From NCBI GenBank assembly GCA_937871635.1, contig CALMNS010000181.1, positions 1 to 14,233 on the forward strand: a stretch of 14,233 bases of DNA, written 5' to 3'. Within the stretch, counting starts at the first letter, position 1. Each line of letters begins with the position of its first letter. A program made the translations under genes and the position numbers. The notes beneath the pieces are model-generated. The model saw only the letters and a program-made list of their open reading frames with translations, ran no database searches and had not been told where the DNA came from. This document shows positions 1 through 9,528 of the stretch, one piece after another. The DNA is from an uncultured Solirubrobacter sp. Its GTDB lineage: Bacteria > Actinomycetota > Thermoleophilia > Solirubrobacterales > Solirubrobacteraceae.

Positions 1-1
1 C

Positions 2-184
2 TCCGGGCCGATGCGCGCCCTCGCCGCGCACGCCCTCGGCCACGACCTCGGCGAGCCCGACCACCTCGAGCGGGTCCACGTGCGGCTGGGCGCGCCGGAC
101 GCGGGCGCCCCCGCCGAGGTCACCTACCGCGGCGGGACCGTCGCGCTCGCCGTCCCGCGACTCGAGGAGCCCGCATGGAGCTGA
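2..184 (+). CDS. C-terminal end of an unrecognised protein (5' end outside window)
   Basis: An open frame enters from the left edge and ends at TGA 182-184, giving the last 60 residues of a protein. The fragment runs from SGPMRALAAHALGHDLG to a strand-like tail, TVALAVPRLEEPAWS. The alternating hydrophobic pattern near the end could be the last strands of a beta-sandwich domain, but I do not recognise the family. Its stop lies 10 bases inside the next gene, which begins at ATG 175, so the two are probably translationally coupled and co-transcribed. Since it heads a meta-cleavage gene set, it may be another enzyme or accessory protein of that pathway, but this is position-based inference only. 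The reading frame is supported by the overlap arrangement and GC-rich third positions. Confidence 0.55.
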   Translation, partial: SGPMRALAAHALGHDLGEPDHLERVHVRLGAPDAGAPAEVTYRGGTVALAVPRLEEPAWS

Positions 185-957
185 CCACCGCCACGATCGC
201 CGCGCTCGCGGGGGAGCTCCACGCCGCCGAGGCCGAGCGCCGGTCGATCCCGCAGCTCAGCGCCGCGCATCCCGAGCTCGACGTCGACACGGCCTACGCG
301 GTGCAGCGCCACAACTTCGAGCGCCGGCTGGCGGGCCCCGGGGAGTCGTTCGTCGGCTACAAGCTGGGGCTGACCTCGCGCGCCAAGCAGCTCGCGATGG
401 GCGTGACCGCGCCGCTGTGGGGCCGGCTGAGCTCGGGCCTGCTGCACGCCGAGGAGACGCCGCTCGACGTCGGCTCGCTCATCCATCCGCGGGTGGAGTC
501 CGAGATCGCGTTCCTGATCGGGCGCGACCTAGAGGGGGCCACCGCCACGACCGCCGGCGTGCTGGCCGCCACCGAGGGCGTCTTCCCCGCCCTGGAGATC
601 CTCGACTCCCGCTACGACGACTTCCGCTTCACCCTCGCCGACGTCATCGCCGACAACGCGAGCGCCGCGGGTGTCGTCTGCGGCGGGCGGCTGCTGGAGC
701 CCGGTGCGGTCGACGTCCAGCTCGAGGGGATGGTGCTGCGCCGCGACGGGGAGGTCGTCGACACCGCCGCGGGCGCGGCGGTCAGCGGCCATCCGGCCGC
801 CGCGGTCGCCTGGCTCGCCCGTGAGGTGGGCGGCCTGCCGGCCGGCGCCATCGTGATCTCGGGCGGCCTGACGGCCCCCGTCACCCTTGCGCCGGGGATG
901 GTCGTGAGCGCCGAGTTCACCCATCTCGGGACGGTCACGCTGCGGTGCGCGCCATGA
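175..957 (+). CDS. dmpH: 2-oxo-3-hexenedioate (4-oxalocrotonate) decarboxylase / 2-oxopent-4-enoate hydratase family protein
   Basis: This 260-residue protein has the full length of the MhpD/DmpE/DmpH branch of the fumarylacetoacetate hydrolase superfamily. Visible signatures are GYKLGLTS (61-68), HPRVESEI (104-111) and ALEILDSRYDDF (139-150), followed by ADNAS (159-163). E108, E110 and E141 match the divalent-metal ligands of the family. The DSRY-x-DF-x-F wording and the later GAAVSGHP stretch resemble 4-oxalocrotonate decarboxylase (DmpH/XylI) more than the hydratase (DmpE), which usually reads DSRI-x-DW. That decarboxylase converts 2-oxo-3-hexenedioate to 2-oxopent-4-enoate in meta-cleavage pathways. 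ATG 175 is favoured because GAGGAG lies at 164-169, five bases upstream. The gene overlaps the next one by ATGA. Decarboxylase versus hydratase is inferred from remembered motifs and is not certain; the symbol is at family level. Confidence 0.85.
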   Translation: MELTTATIAALAGELHAAEAERRSIPQLSAAHPELDVDTAYAVQRHNFERRLAGPGESFVGYKLGLTSRAKQLAMGVTAPLWGRLSSGLLHAEETPLDVGSLIHPRVESEIAFLIGRDLEGATATTAGVLAATEGVFPALEILDSRYDDFRFTLADVIADNASAAGVVCGGRLLEPGAVDVQLEGMVLRRDGEVVDTAAGAAVSGHPAAAVAWLAREVGGLPAGAIVISGGLTAPVTLAPGMVVSAEFTHLGTVTLRCAP

Positions 958-2408
958 CCGTCACCGTCGAGCACCTCATCGGGGCCGGCTGGGCCCCGTC
1001 GGTCAGCGGGGAGCGGTTCGAGAGCCGCGACCCCCACGACGGGGCGCTGCTGGCCAGCGTGGCGGCCGGCGGGCGCGAGGACGCCGACCGGGCGCTGAGC
1101 GCGGCCCGGCGAGCCTTCGACGAGGGGCCGTGGCCCAGGATGACCGCCGAGGAGCGGCGCGGGCTGCTGCACGCCTTCGCCGACCTCGTCGACCGCGACG
1201 CCGAAGCCCTCGCGCTGCTCGACACGCGCGACATGGGCAAGCCGATCCGCGAGAGCCGCGGGATGGACCTGCCGCGCGTCTCGCGCAACCTGCGCTTCTT
1301 CGGCGACTACGCCGCCATGGCCTCCAGCGAGGCCTATCCGGACGGCACCCGCCTGAGCTACGTGCTCTATCCGCCGGCCGGGGTGGTGGTGGCGATCTCG
1401 CCGTGGAACTTCCCGGCCATGCAGGCGAGCTGGAAGATCGCCCCGGCGCTCGCGTTCGGGAACACCGTCGTGCTCAAGCCCGCCGAGCAGAGCCCGCTCA
1501 CCGCGGCCCGCCTGGGGGCGCTCGCGCTCGAGGCCGGCTTCCCGGAGGGCGTGCTCAACGTCGTGCAGGGGTTCGGCCCTGAGGCCGTCGGCGAGGCGCT
1601 GACCCGCGATCCGCGCGCCGACCGCATCACCTTCACCGGCGAGAGCGCGACGGGTCGCGCGATCGCCGCCGCGGCGGCCGCGAACCTCACCCCGCTGTCC
1701 TGCGAGCTGGGCGGGCGGTCGGCCAGCGTCGTCTTCGCGGACGCCGACCTCGACGAGGCGGTGGCCGGCGCGCTGCGGGGCTCGTTCACCAACAACGGCG
1801 AGGTCTGCCTCGCGGGCTCGCGACTGTTCCTCCAGCGCGGGATCCACGACGCCTTCCTGGAGCGCTTCGTGGCCGCCGCCGAGGGGCTGCGCGTCGGCGA
1901 CCCCAAGGACGCCGGGACCGACATCGGCCCGCTGGTCGACGCGGGCCACCGCGAGAAGGTCGACGGCTACGTCCAGCTCGGCGTGCGTGAGGGCGGCGAG
2001 CTGCTCTGCGGCGGGGGGCCGCCCGGCGACGGCGCGCTCGCGGGCGGCAGCTACTACGCGCCGACCGTCCTCGGCGGGATGCACAACGGGATGCGCGCCG
2101 TGCGCGAGGAGATCTTCGGTCCCGTCCAGGTCATCGTGCCCTTCGACGACGAGGCGGAGGCGCTCAGGCTGGCCAACGACTCCGACTACGGGCTCGCCGG
2201 AATGCTGTGGACCACGAACCTCGACCGGGCGCACCGGATGGCTGAGGCGTGGCGGACCGGGATGGTGTGGATCAACTGCTTCTTCGAGCGCGACCTCCGC
2301 CTCCCCTTCGGGGGCGAGAAGGCGAGCGGCATCGGCCGCGAGGGCGGCCGCCACTCGCGGGAGTTCTTCACCGACCCGCGGGCGGTCGTGATGCGGCGCC
2401 GGTACTGA
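954..2408 (+). CDS. 2-aminomuconic / 2-hydroxymuconic semialdehyde dehydrogenase (ALDH superfamily)
   Basis: This is a cytosolic-type NAD(P)-dependent aldehyde dehydrogenase of 484 residues from ATG 954; a GTG at 945 would add three residues. Catalytic features are N152 in SPWNFP, E251 in CELGGRSA and the nucleophile C285 in NNGEVCLAGSR. The C-terminal INCFFERDLRLPFGG followed by GIGREGG and HSREF is typical of dehydrogenases for 2-hydroxymuconic, 2-aminomuconic and carboxymethyl-hydroxymuconic semialdehydes, whose Arg contacts the substrate carboxylate. The ATGA overlap with the preceding gene favours the start at 954. The adjacent decarboxylase would act on its product, directly for hydroxymuconate or after deamination for aminomuconate. 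An arylformamidase-like gene downstream tilts the choice towards the aminomuconate substrate. The substrate is inferred; the family is clear. Confidence 0.88.
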   Translation: MTVTVEHLIGAGWAPSVSGERFESRDPHDGALLASVAAGGREDADRALSAARRAFDEGPWPRMTAEERRGLLHAFADLVDRDAEALALLDTRDMGKPIRESRGMDLPRVSRNLRFFGDYAAMASSEAYPDGTRLSYVLYPPAGVVVAISPWNFPAMQASWKIAPALAFGNTVVLKPAEQSPLTAARLGALALEAGFPEGVLNVVQGFGPEAVGEALTRDPRADRITFTGESATGRAIAAAAAANLTPLSCELGGRSASVVFADADLDEAVAGALRGSFTNNGEVCLAGSRLFLQRGIHDAFLERFVAAAEGLRVGDPKDAGTDIGPLVDAGHREKVDGYVQLGVREGGELLCGGGPPGDGALAGGSYYAPTVLGGMHNGMRAVREEIFGPVQVIVPFDDEAEALRLANDSDYGLAGMLWTTNLDRAHRMAEAWRTGMVWINCFFERDLRLPFGGEKASGIGREGGRHSREFFTDPRAVVMRRRY

Positions 2409-2416
2409 CAGCCAAC

Positions 2417-2423
2417 GGGAGGA
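2417..2423 (+). promoter_or_regulatory. Ribosome binding site that sets the hydrolase start
   Basis: GGGAGGA lies five bases before ATG 2429. The frame is open much further upstream, inside the dehydrogenase gene, so this site is what places the start. Confidence 0.7.
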
Positions 2424-2428
2424 TCCAC

Positions 2429-3295
2429 ATGCTCTACCGCGACTTCGACACCCAGGAGGCGCTCGACCGCGAGTACGACGTCGAGGGCATCCATCCCGAC
2501 TTCGACTCGGTGGTCAAGCGCTACCTCGGACTCAGCGAGACCGCGCGCGGCAGCCTCGAGGCGCGCTTCGACCTCCCGTTCGGGCCGACGCGCGACGAGC
2601 ACGTCGACCTCTACCCGGGCCAGGGGGACGGTCCCCGGCCCGTCCTGGTCTTCGTCCACGGCGGCTACTGGCGCATCCTGTCGAGCAAGGAGTTCGCCCT
2701 CGTCGCCCCGGGCCCCGTCGCGCATGGGATCGACGTCGTGGTGACGAACTACTCGCTGGCGCCGAAGGTGACGATCGACGAGATCACCCGCCAGGGCCGC
2801 GCCGCGCTCGCCTGGGTGTACGAGCACGCGGCCTCGTGGGGCGGCGATCCCGAGCGCATCTTCGTGGCGGGTCACTCCGCGGGCGGCCAGCAGGTCGCGA
2901 TGCTGCTCGAGACGGACTGGGTCGGGGAGTACGGGCTGCCGGCGGACGTCATCAAGGGGGCGATCGCGATCAGCGGCGTCTTCGACCTGCGCCCGCTGCC
3001 CTACACGCTGTTCGCGCCCGCGCTCCAGCTCTCCCGCCGGACGGTCGAGGTCCAGAGCCCGGCCCTGCGGGTCCCGCCCGCCGCCGCACCCCTGCTGATC
3101 ACCTGGGGGGCCGACGAGACCGCGGAGTTCCGCCGCCAGTCGGAGGACTACCTGGCGGCCTGCCTCGAGGCGGGGGTCGACGCCGTCGGGTACCCGCAGC
3201 CCGGCGCCGACCACTTCCAGGCGATCCTGGGGTTCAACGAGCCCGACGGCGACCTGACCCGCCGGCTGCTCGACATGGTCGGCCGGGGCGGCTGA
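2429..3295 (+). CDS. Arylformamidase-like (kynurenine formamidase type) alpha/beta hydrolase
   Basis: This 288-residue alpha/beta hydrolase carries the HGGYW oxyanion-hole motif (77-81), nucleophile S150 in GHSAGG (148-153), acid D229 in GADETAEFRRQSEDY, and H262 in GADHFQAI. The HGGYW and xSPEF-like acid region followed by DHF are the pattern of animal AFMID and related bacterial arylformamidases, which hydrolyse N-formylkynurenine to kynurenine and formate. This family differs from the metal-dependent bacterial KynB. The open frame extends upstream into the dehydrogenase, but the true start is ATG 2429, which has a strong Shine-Dalgarno and sits 20 bases after the previous stop. It closes the + strand block, so a kynurenine or other formylated amino-aromatic route is likely. 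A carboxylesterase or another amide hydrolase of the hormone-sensitive-lipase group cannot be excluded. Confidence 0.8.
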   Translation: MLYRDFDTQEALDREYDVEGIHPDFDSVVKRYLGLSETARGSLEARFDLPFGPTRDEHVDLYPGQGDGPRPVLVFVHGGYWRILSSKEFALVAPGPVAHGIDVVVTNYSLAPKVTIDEITRQGRAALAWVYEHAASWGGDPERIFVAGHSAGGQQVAMLLETDWVGEYGLPADVIKGAIAISGVFDLRPLPYTLFAPALQLSRRTVEVQSPALRVPPAAAPLLITWGADETAEFRRQSEDYLAACLEAGVDAVGYPQPGADHFQAILGFNEPDGDLTRRLLDMVGRGG

Positions 3296-3309
3296 GCCGG
3301 GGCTAGGAG

Positions 3310-3344
3310 CGAACGCTGCCGGGCAAGACACCGGCCAACGTTCG
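3310..3344. terminator. Possible bidirectional stem-loop between convergent operons
   Basis: CGAACGCTGCCGG (3310-3322) can pair imperfectly with CCGGCCAACGTTCG (3331-3344) around the loop GCAAGACA. It sits in the 62-base gap between two convergent genes, where a shared terminator would be expected. No T-tract follows on either strand, so intrinsic termination is uncertain and the arms contain mismatches and a bulge. Confidence 0.35.
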
Positions 3345-3357
3345 AAAGCCCGCAGAG

Positions 3358-4299
3358 TCAGCGACACGCCGCGCCGGTTGTGGCTCCGGACGGCCGCCCG
3401 AGCGCCCGCGCGACGCTGGAGACGGGCTCACGGCCGAACTGGTCGCTGATCCACCACGCGGTGTCCACGAGCCGGCCAAGGTCAATGCCTGTCTCGATGC
3501 CCATGCCACGAAGCAGGTAGACGACGTCCTCGGTGGCGAGGTTGCCCGTCGCACTTGCGGCGTACGGGCATCCGCCCAGCCCGCCTACGGCAGCGTCGAC
3601 CGTGTCGATCCCCAGCCGAAGTGCGGCGTGCACGTTGGCCAGTGCCTGGCCGAACGTATCGTGGAAGTGCACCGCGAGACGGGTGTCGGGGATCGCCGCG
3701 CGCACTGCGCTCAGCACACGTTCCACGTCGCCTGGGGTGGCCACACCGATGGTGTCGCCCAACGAGAGCTCGTCGAGCCCCAGATCGGCCATGCGGCGCG
3801 CGATCCCAGCCACCTGCCCTTCGGGCACCGGGCCCTCCCACGGGTCACCGAAGGCCATGGAGACGTATCCGCGCACCCGCACGCTCGCCGCACGGGCGGC
3901 GTCCGTCACTGGCGCGAACATCTCCACCGCCTCGCCGACCGACCGGTTGAGGTTACGCCGCGAGAAGGTCTCGGTGGCGGACCCGAAGACGGCGATCTCG
4001 TCCACGCCGGCGCCGATCGCGCGCTCGAGTCCCGCCAGGTTGGGCACGAGCGCCGCGTAGTGCACGCCGGAGCGCCGCTCGATCGCGGCCATCACCCGTT
4101 CCGCGTCGCCGAGCTGGGGCACCCACTCGGGGCGAACGAAGCTGGTGGCCTCGACGACCGGCAACCCGGCGGCGGCCAGCCGGTCGACAAGGGCGACCTT
4201 CACTTGGGTGGGCACCGTCTGGCGCTCGTTCTGGAGCCCGTCGCGCGGCCCGACCTCGTAGATGGTGACCCGGGCCGGTACCCCCTCACTCACCGTCAT
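3358..4299 (-). CDS. mvaB: Hydroxymethylglutaryl-CoA lyase
   Basis: This 313-residue TIM-barrel lyase of the HMGL-like/DRE metallolyase family cleaves 3-hydroxy-3-methylglutaryl-CoA to acetyl-CoA and acetoacetate, the last step of leucine catabolism. GPRDGLQNE (17-25) holds the catalytic R19 and metal ligand D20. HFHDT (211-215) gives the metal-binding histidines, and GLGGCPYA (240-247) holds the active-site C244, followed by ATGNLATEDV (250-259). LSLGDTIG (179-186) is also typical. ATG 4299 lies 14 bases inside the carboxylase gene ahead of it, in line with translational coupling; an internal GTG ten codons on (VTIYEVGPRDG) also remains possible. It is the last gene of the - strand operon and matches the carboxylase just before it in pathway terms. 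Related acyl-CoA lyases with other substrates exist, but every expected active-site residue is present. Confidence 0.93.
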   Translation of the reverse strand: MTVSEGVPARVTIYEVGPRDGLQNERQTVPTQVKVALVDRLAAAGLPVVEATSFVRPEWVPQLGDAERVMAAIERRSGVHYAALVPNLAGLERAIGAGVDEIAVFGSATETFSRRNLNRSVGEAVEMFAPVTDAARAASVRVRGYVSMAFGDPWEGPVPEGQVAGIARRMADLGLDELSLGDTIGVATPGDVERVLSAVRAAIPDTRLAVHFHDTFGQALANVHAALRLGIDTVDAAVGGLGGCPYAASATGNLATEDVVYLLRGMGIETGIDLGRLVDTAWWISDQFGREPVSSVARALGRPSGATTGAACR

Positions 4300-6225
4300 C
4301 GCTCTCCAGCTCGATCAGGAGTTGGTCGAGGTCGACCTGTTCGCCGGCGGCGACGGCCAAGCGGCCCACGCGCCCGTCGAACGGCGCGGTGATGGTGAGC
4401 TCCATCTTCATCGCCTCCAGGACCAGCAGGGGTTCTCCCTCGAGCACGGCGGCACCGGCACCGGCCGCAATGGCCAGCACCGTCCCGGGCATCGGGGCGC
4501 GGAGCAGGCCGTCGCCGCCGGCGGCGACGGCCTCAGCGTCGGTGACCTCGAGGCGGTTGTACAGATGAGGCTGGCCCTCTGACACGACGACGAGCTCGTC
4601 GGGCCCTGCGTCCACGTGGAAGGCCCGGCCGACGCCGTCGAGCTCCAGCAGCCGGTGATCCCCGTCGCGCGCGAGCGTGCGCACTGCGATCCGGACGCCT
4701 CCCTCGACCTCGGTCCACCCAGCGGCGACCTCCGCGCGTACGCGGACGGCACCGGTAGGGCCGGCGAGCTCGACGATTACGGGCGCGGGCGGGCCGCCCG
4801 GGCGGAATCCATCGCCGCGGGCGAACGGGTCGGCCGGTGCCCGCGCCTCCACGGCCAGCTCCCACGCCGCCGCTGCGAGCGCTCCGGTCGACGGTACGGC
4901 GGGGAAGGCATCCGGATGGCGATCGAGCCAGGCCGTGTCGATCTCTCCTTCGGCGAACTCCCGCGAGGCGACGCAACGGCGCAGGAACCCGACGTTGGTC
5001 GTGATCCCGACGATCGCGGTGTCGTCGAGAGCGTCGCGCAGGCGGCGGCCGGCGGCCTCCCGAGTGGCTCCCCACGCGATGACCTTTCCCAGGAGCGGGT
5101 CGTAGTGCGTTCCCACGACCTGCCCCGCCTCGAGCGCCGCGTCGGTACGCGCGCCGGCCGGCCAGCGGACCGTGCGGACCTGCCCTGCCTGCGGCATGAA
5201 CCCGTGTCCGGGGTCCTCCGCGTACACCCGCGCCTCGATCGCGTGGCCGCGGCTGCGCACGTCCGATTGCGCGAACGGCAGTGGCTCTCCCGCCGCCACG
5301 CGAAGTTGCAGGTCCACGAGGTCCAATCCGGTCACCATCTCGGTGACCGGATGCTCCACCTGCAGGCGGGTGTTCATCTCGAGGAAGAAGAACTCAGACC
5401 CCGTGACGATGAACTCGACCGTTCCGGCGTTCACGTACCCGACCTCGCGAGCGAGCTCAACGGCCGCCTCCCGCAGGCCGTCACGCACGGTGGGCTCGAG
5501 CCACGGTGCGGGCGCCTCCTCGATCACCTTCTGGTAGCGCCGCTGCACGGAGCAGTCGCGGTCCAGGAGGTGGACCACCGTCCGATGAGCGTCGGCCAGG
5601 ACCTGGACCTCGACATGATTCCCGCGCTCGACGTAGCGCTCGGCGATCAGGTTGCCGTTCCCGAACGCCGCGACCGCCTCGCGCCGGGCGGAGGCCAGGG
5701 CCCCCTCGAGCTCGGCGGACGTCGTGACGATGCGCATGCCCTTGCCGCCGCCGCCCGCCGCGGCCTTGACGAGGAGGGGCAACCGGAGTCCGGCCGGCAG
5801 CTGGCCGGAGTCGTCGATCGCTCCCCCGGGCACGACCGGCACTCCGGCGCGCTCAGCGACCGCGCGGGCCTCGTCCTTGCGGCCCATGCGGTCGATGACC
5901 GCGGCGGGTGGCCCGACGAAGACCAGACCGGCGTCGGCGCAGGCCTGCGCGAAGGGAGCGCTCTCGGCGAGGAAGCCGTAGCCCGGATGTACCGCGCCGG
6001 CGCCCGTCCCCCGCGCTGCGGCCAGGATCGCGTCCGCGTCGAGGTATGAGCGTGACGCAGCGGCGGGCCCGACGCGCACCGCCGCGTCCGCCGCGCGTAC
6101 GTGCGGCGCGTGTGCGTCGGCATCGGAGTAGACGGCGACCGCGCGCAGGCCCGCGGCACGGACTGAGCGGATGATGCGCAGGGCGATCTCGCCCCGGTTG
6201 GCCACGAGCACGGTGTCGAACACGG

Positions 6226-6229
<4 letters not shown>
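4286..6229 (-). CDS. mccA: Biotin-dependent acyl-CoA carboxylase alpha subunit (methylcrotonyl-CoA carboxylase type)
   Basis: This 647-residue protein joins biotin carboxylase and biotin carboxyl carrier domains. The N-terminal domain opens with VLVANRGEIALRI (8-20). An ATP-grasp glycine loop GGGGKGMR is at 159-166, RDCSVQRRYQK at 224-234, and EMNTRLQVEH at 284-293. A middle BT-type region of about 450-570 is followed by the lipoyl/biotinyl domain, where K608 in EAMKME is the biotinylation site. It carboxylates biotin with ATP and bicarbonate and hands the carboxyl to the partner encoded just upstream. The start is GTG 6229, overlapping the beta-subunit stop by GTGA. Alpha subunits alone do not fix the substrate: acetyl/propionyl- or geranyl-CoA remain possible. 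Methylcrotonyl-CoA is favoured by the MccB-like partner and the HMG-CoA lyase that follows. Confidence 0.9.
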
Positions 6230-7803
<1,574 letters not shown>

Positions 7804-7807
7804 CGGG

Positions 7808-7814
7808 CCTCCCT
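7808..7814 (-). promoter_or_regulatory. Ribosome binding site for the carboxylase beta subunit
   Basis: AGGGAGG, read on the - strand, fills most of the 11-base gap between the amidase TAG and the GTG start at 7803. It supports GTG as the start and shows that the carboxylase is translated directly after the amidase on the same message. Confidence 0.6.
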
Positions 7815-9242
7815 CTACAGCGTCGGCGCCCGGGTGTGGAAGTCCGTCGCCTCCTGGAATGCGGCGCCCAGACGGAAGAGCCGCGCCTCGTCAAACGGCT
7901 GGCCGATGAGCTGCATGCCCACCGGGAGCGCGTCGTCGTCGAAGCCGCAGGGCACGGCGAGCGACGGGAGCCCGGTCAGCGACGGAACTCCGGTGAACTG
8001 CATGATCGCCGCGAGCATGTCCTCCTCGACGCCGTGCTCGATCTCGACGCTCATCTCGCCCACCTTCGTCGCGGTGAAAGGCAGGGTCGGGCAGACGAAG
8101 ACGTCAACCGACCTGAACGCCTCCAGGAATTCGGCGCGGAGGAGGGCGCGGTACCGCTGCGCCTGGAGGTAATGGACCGCGGAGTGCATCTCGCCGATCT
8201 CGAGCAGCAGTCGTACGTCGTCGCCGTAGTCCTCGGGCCGCTCGCGGAGCCAGCGCTGGTGGTAGGCGCTCGGCTCACAGGACTCGATGGTGAGCTGTGC
8301 GGAGATGTTGCCGTGGATGTTGTCGACCGAGACCTCCACGACGGTGGCACCGAGGTGCTCGAAGGTCGCGAGCGCGTCACGGACGGAGCGCTCGACCGGT
8401 GGTTGCAGGTGATGGAAGAAGTAGTCAGGGATCACGCCGATCCGCACGCCCTCCACGCCCCTGCGCAGGTCCGCGGTGTAGTCCGTCACCGGGACGTTCG
8501 GGGTAGCGCCGTCTCGCGGGTCGGCTCCCGCGATCGCGTTGAACATGAGCGCGCAGTCCTCCACCGTGCGGCACATAGGCCCCACGGTGTCCATGCTCCA
8601 CGCCAGCGGGATCACGTTGAAGTTCGACACGCGCCCGATGGTCGGTCGGATGCCCACGATCCCGTTGATCGCCGACGGAAGCCGGATCGATCCTCCCGTG
8701 TCCGTGCCCAGCGCGCCGAACGCCGTCCGTGCGGCCACAGCGGCTCCGGAACCGCCGCTAGACCCGGCGGGGAACCGCTCGGGATTCCACGGGTTGCGGA
8801 CGAACCCGTGGTGCGGGTTCGCCGAGGTTCCGCCCCAGGCGAACTCGTGCATGTTCGTCTTCCCGATCAGGATCGCACCGGAGCTCTTGAGGCGGGCGGC
8901 CACGGTCGCGTCCTCCTCGGGGATCCAGCCATCGAGGATCTTCGAGCCGGCGGTCGTGCGCAGGCCGCGCATGGCGATGTTGTCCTTCAGCGCAACCGGA
9001 ACGCCGTGCAGGGTCCCGAGGCGGTGGCCGGCCCGCTGCATCGTCTCCTGCGCGCGTGCCACTTCACGGGCCTCGTCGCGGTAGACGGTGATGTATGCGC
9101 GCAGCTGGTCGTCCACCGCGTCGATGCGCTCGACGCATGCGTCGACGAGCTCCACGGGAGAGACATCGCCGCTCTCGACCAGCTCCGCCGCTCGTGCGAG
9201 CGGCAGCTCGACGAGCTCGGAGCTCGTACGGGTCGTGCTCAT
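7815..9242 (-). CDS. Amidase-signature family hydrolase (AtzE/GatA-like)
   Basis: This 475-residue amidase has the complete Ser-cisSer-Lys triad: K86 in ALKDN (84-88), S161 in AGSSGGSGAAVA (159-170) and nucleophile S185 in GTDTGGSIRLPS (179-190). The 75- and 24-residue spacings match GatA and FAAH. The N-terminus, with SPVELVDACVERI, is also GatA/AtzE-like. It should hydrolyse a C-N amide bond, releasing ammonia or an amine in the cytosol. It starts at ATG 9242, overlapping the stop of a small GatC/AtzG-like gene by ATGA. That pairing recalls 1-carboxybiuret hydrolase AtzE-AtzG, in which the small partner is needed for activity. No gatB is beside it, so a tRNA amidotransferase role is unlikely here. 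Lying between an amide-type transporter and an acyl-CoA carboxylase, it probably acts on the imported compound, but the substrate is unknown. Confidence 0.88.
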   Translation of the reverse strand: MSTTRTSSELVELPLARAAELVESGDVSPVELVDACVERIDAVDDQLRAYITVYRDEAREVARAQETMQRAGHRLGTLHGVPVALKDNIAMRGLRTTAGSKILDGWIPEEDATVAARLKSSGAILIGKTNMHEFAWGGTSANPHHGFVRNPWNPERFPAGSSGGSGAAVAARTAFGALGTDTGGSIRLPSAINGIVGIRPTIGRVSNFNVIPLAWSMDTVGPMCRTVEDCALMFNAIAGADPRDGATPNVPVTDYTADLRRGVEGVRIGVIPDYFFHHLQPPVERSVRDALATFEHLGATVVEVSVDNIHGNISAQLTIESCEPSAYHQRWLRERPEDYGDDVRLLLEIGEMHSAVHYLQAQRYRALLRAEFLEAFRSVDVFVCPTLPFTATKVGEMSVEIEHGVEEDMLAAIMQFTGVPSLTGLPSLAVPCGFDDDALPVGMQLIGQPFDEARLFRLGAAFQEATDFHTRAPTL

Positions 9243-9460
9243 GACTCATCCCCTTCGCCCGCAGGGTGGACGAAGGCGGTGATCGGCGCGACGGCCCGGT
9301 GCTCCTCTGCCGCCATCTTCCGGTTGAGCTGGTTCGCAGCGCTCAGCCAAGGGCCGAGCTGCTCCGCCACGAGCCCTTCGCGCTCCGCCGGGAGCGCGAG
9401 CCCCGCCGCCAGCGCCAGCGCGCGGACGGCCGCCTCGTCGAGTTGTGTCTCCTGATCCAT
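9239..9460 (-). CDS. Small GatC/AtzG-like amidase partner subunit
   Basis: This protein has about 73 residues from ATG 9460. A helical N-terminus (LDEAAVRALALAAGLALP) and a second helix with EQLGPWLSAANQLN lead to the extended tail APITAFVHP. This helix-helix-tail plan resembles GatC and AtzG (DUF4089), whose tails wrap around the amidase partner. The frame is open further upstream to a GTG at 9532 that overlaps the ATPase stop by GTGA. I prefer ATG 9460 because AGGAGGA lies nine bases ahead and the resulting length fits AtzG better; the longer form would have 97 residues. Its stop overlaps the amidase start by ATGA, so the two should be made in equal amounts. Assignment rests on size, helical pattern and position, and identity to named families is probably low. 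Confidence 0.7.
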   Translation of the reverse strand: MDQETQLDEAAVRALALAAGLALPAEREGLVAEQLGPWLSAANQLNRKMAAEEHRAVAPITAFVHPAGEGDES

Positions 9461-9469
9461 GCTGGCGGC

Positions 9470-9476
9470 TCCTCCT
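9470..9476 (-). promoter_or_regulatory. Strong ribosome binding site for the small amidase partner
   Basis: AGGAGGA read on the - strand, nine bases before ATG 9460. It is the best Shine-Dalgarno in the block and decides between ATG 9460 and the overlapping GTG 9532. The 68 bases between the ATPase stop and ATG 9460 hold no other clear signal. Confidence 0.65.
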
Positions 9477-9528
9477 GCGAAGGGCTCGTTGACGGGAACG
9501 GACGCACGATCCTCGGGGTCCGGCACGT

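Noticed and set aside
612..2354. A 580-codon open frame on the - strand
   Set aside because: It lies opposite the decarboxylase and dehydrogenase, whose active-site motifs are intact. Its product is low-complexity Arg/Ala/Gly-rich with no recognisable domain, as expected from GC-rich antisense.
4616..6049. A 477-codon open frame on the + strand
   Set aside because: It is antisense to the biotin carboxylase domain, whose motifs are all present on the - strand.
7836..9455. A 539-codon open frame on the + strand
   Set aside because: It is opposite the amidase and its small partner, with a charged low-complexity product and no plausible start signal.
7815..9460. A gatCA pair for tRNA-dependent amidation
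   Set aside because: No gatB is adjacent, and the genes sit inside a transporter and acyl-CoA carboxylase operon. A catabolic amidase fits better.
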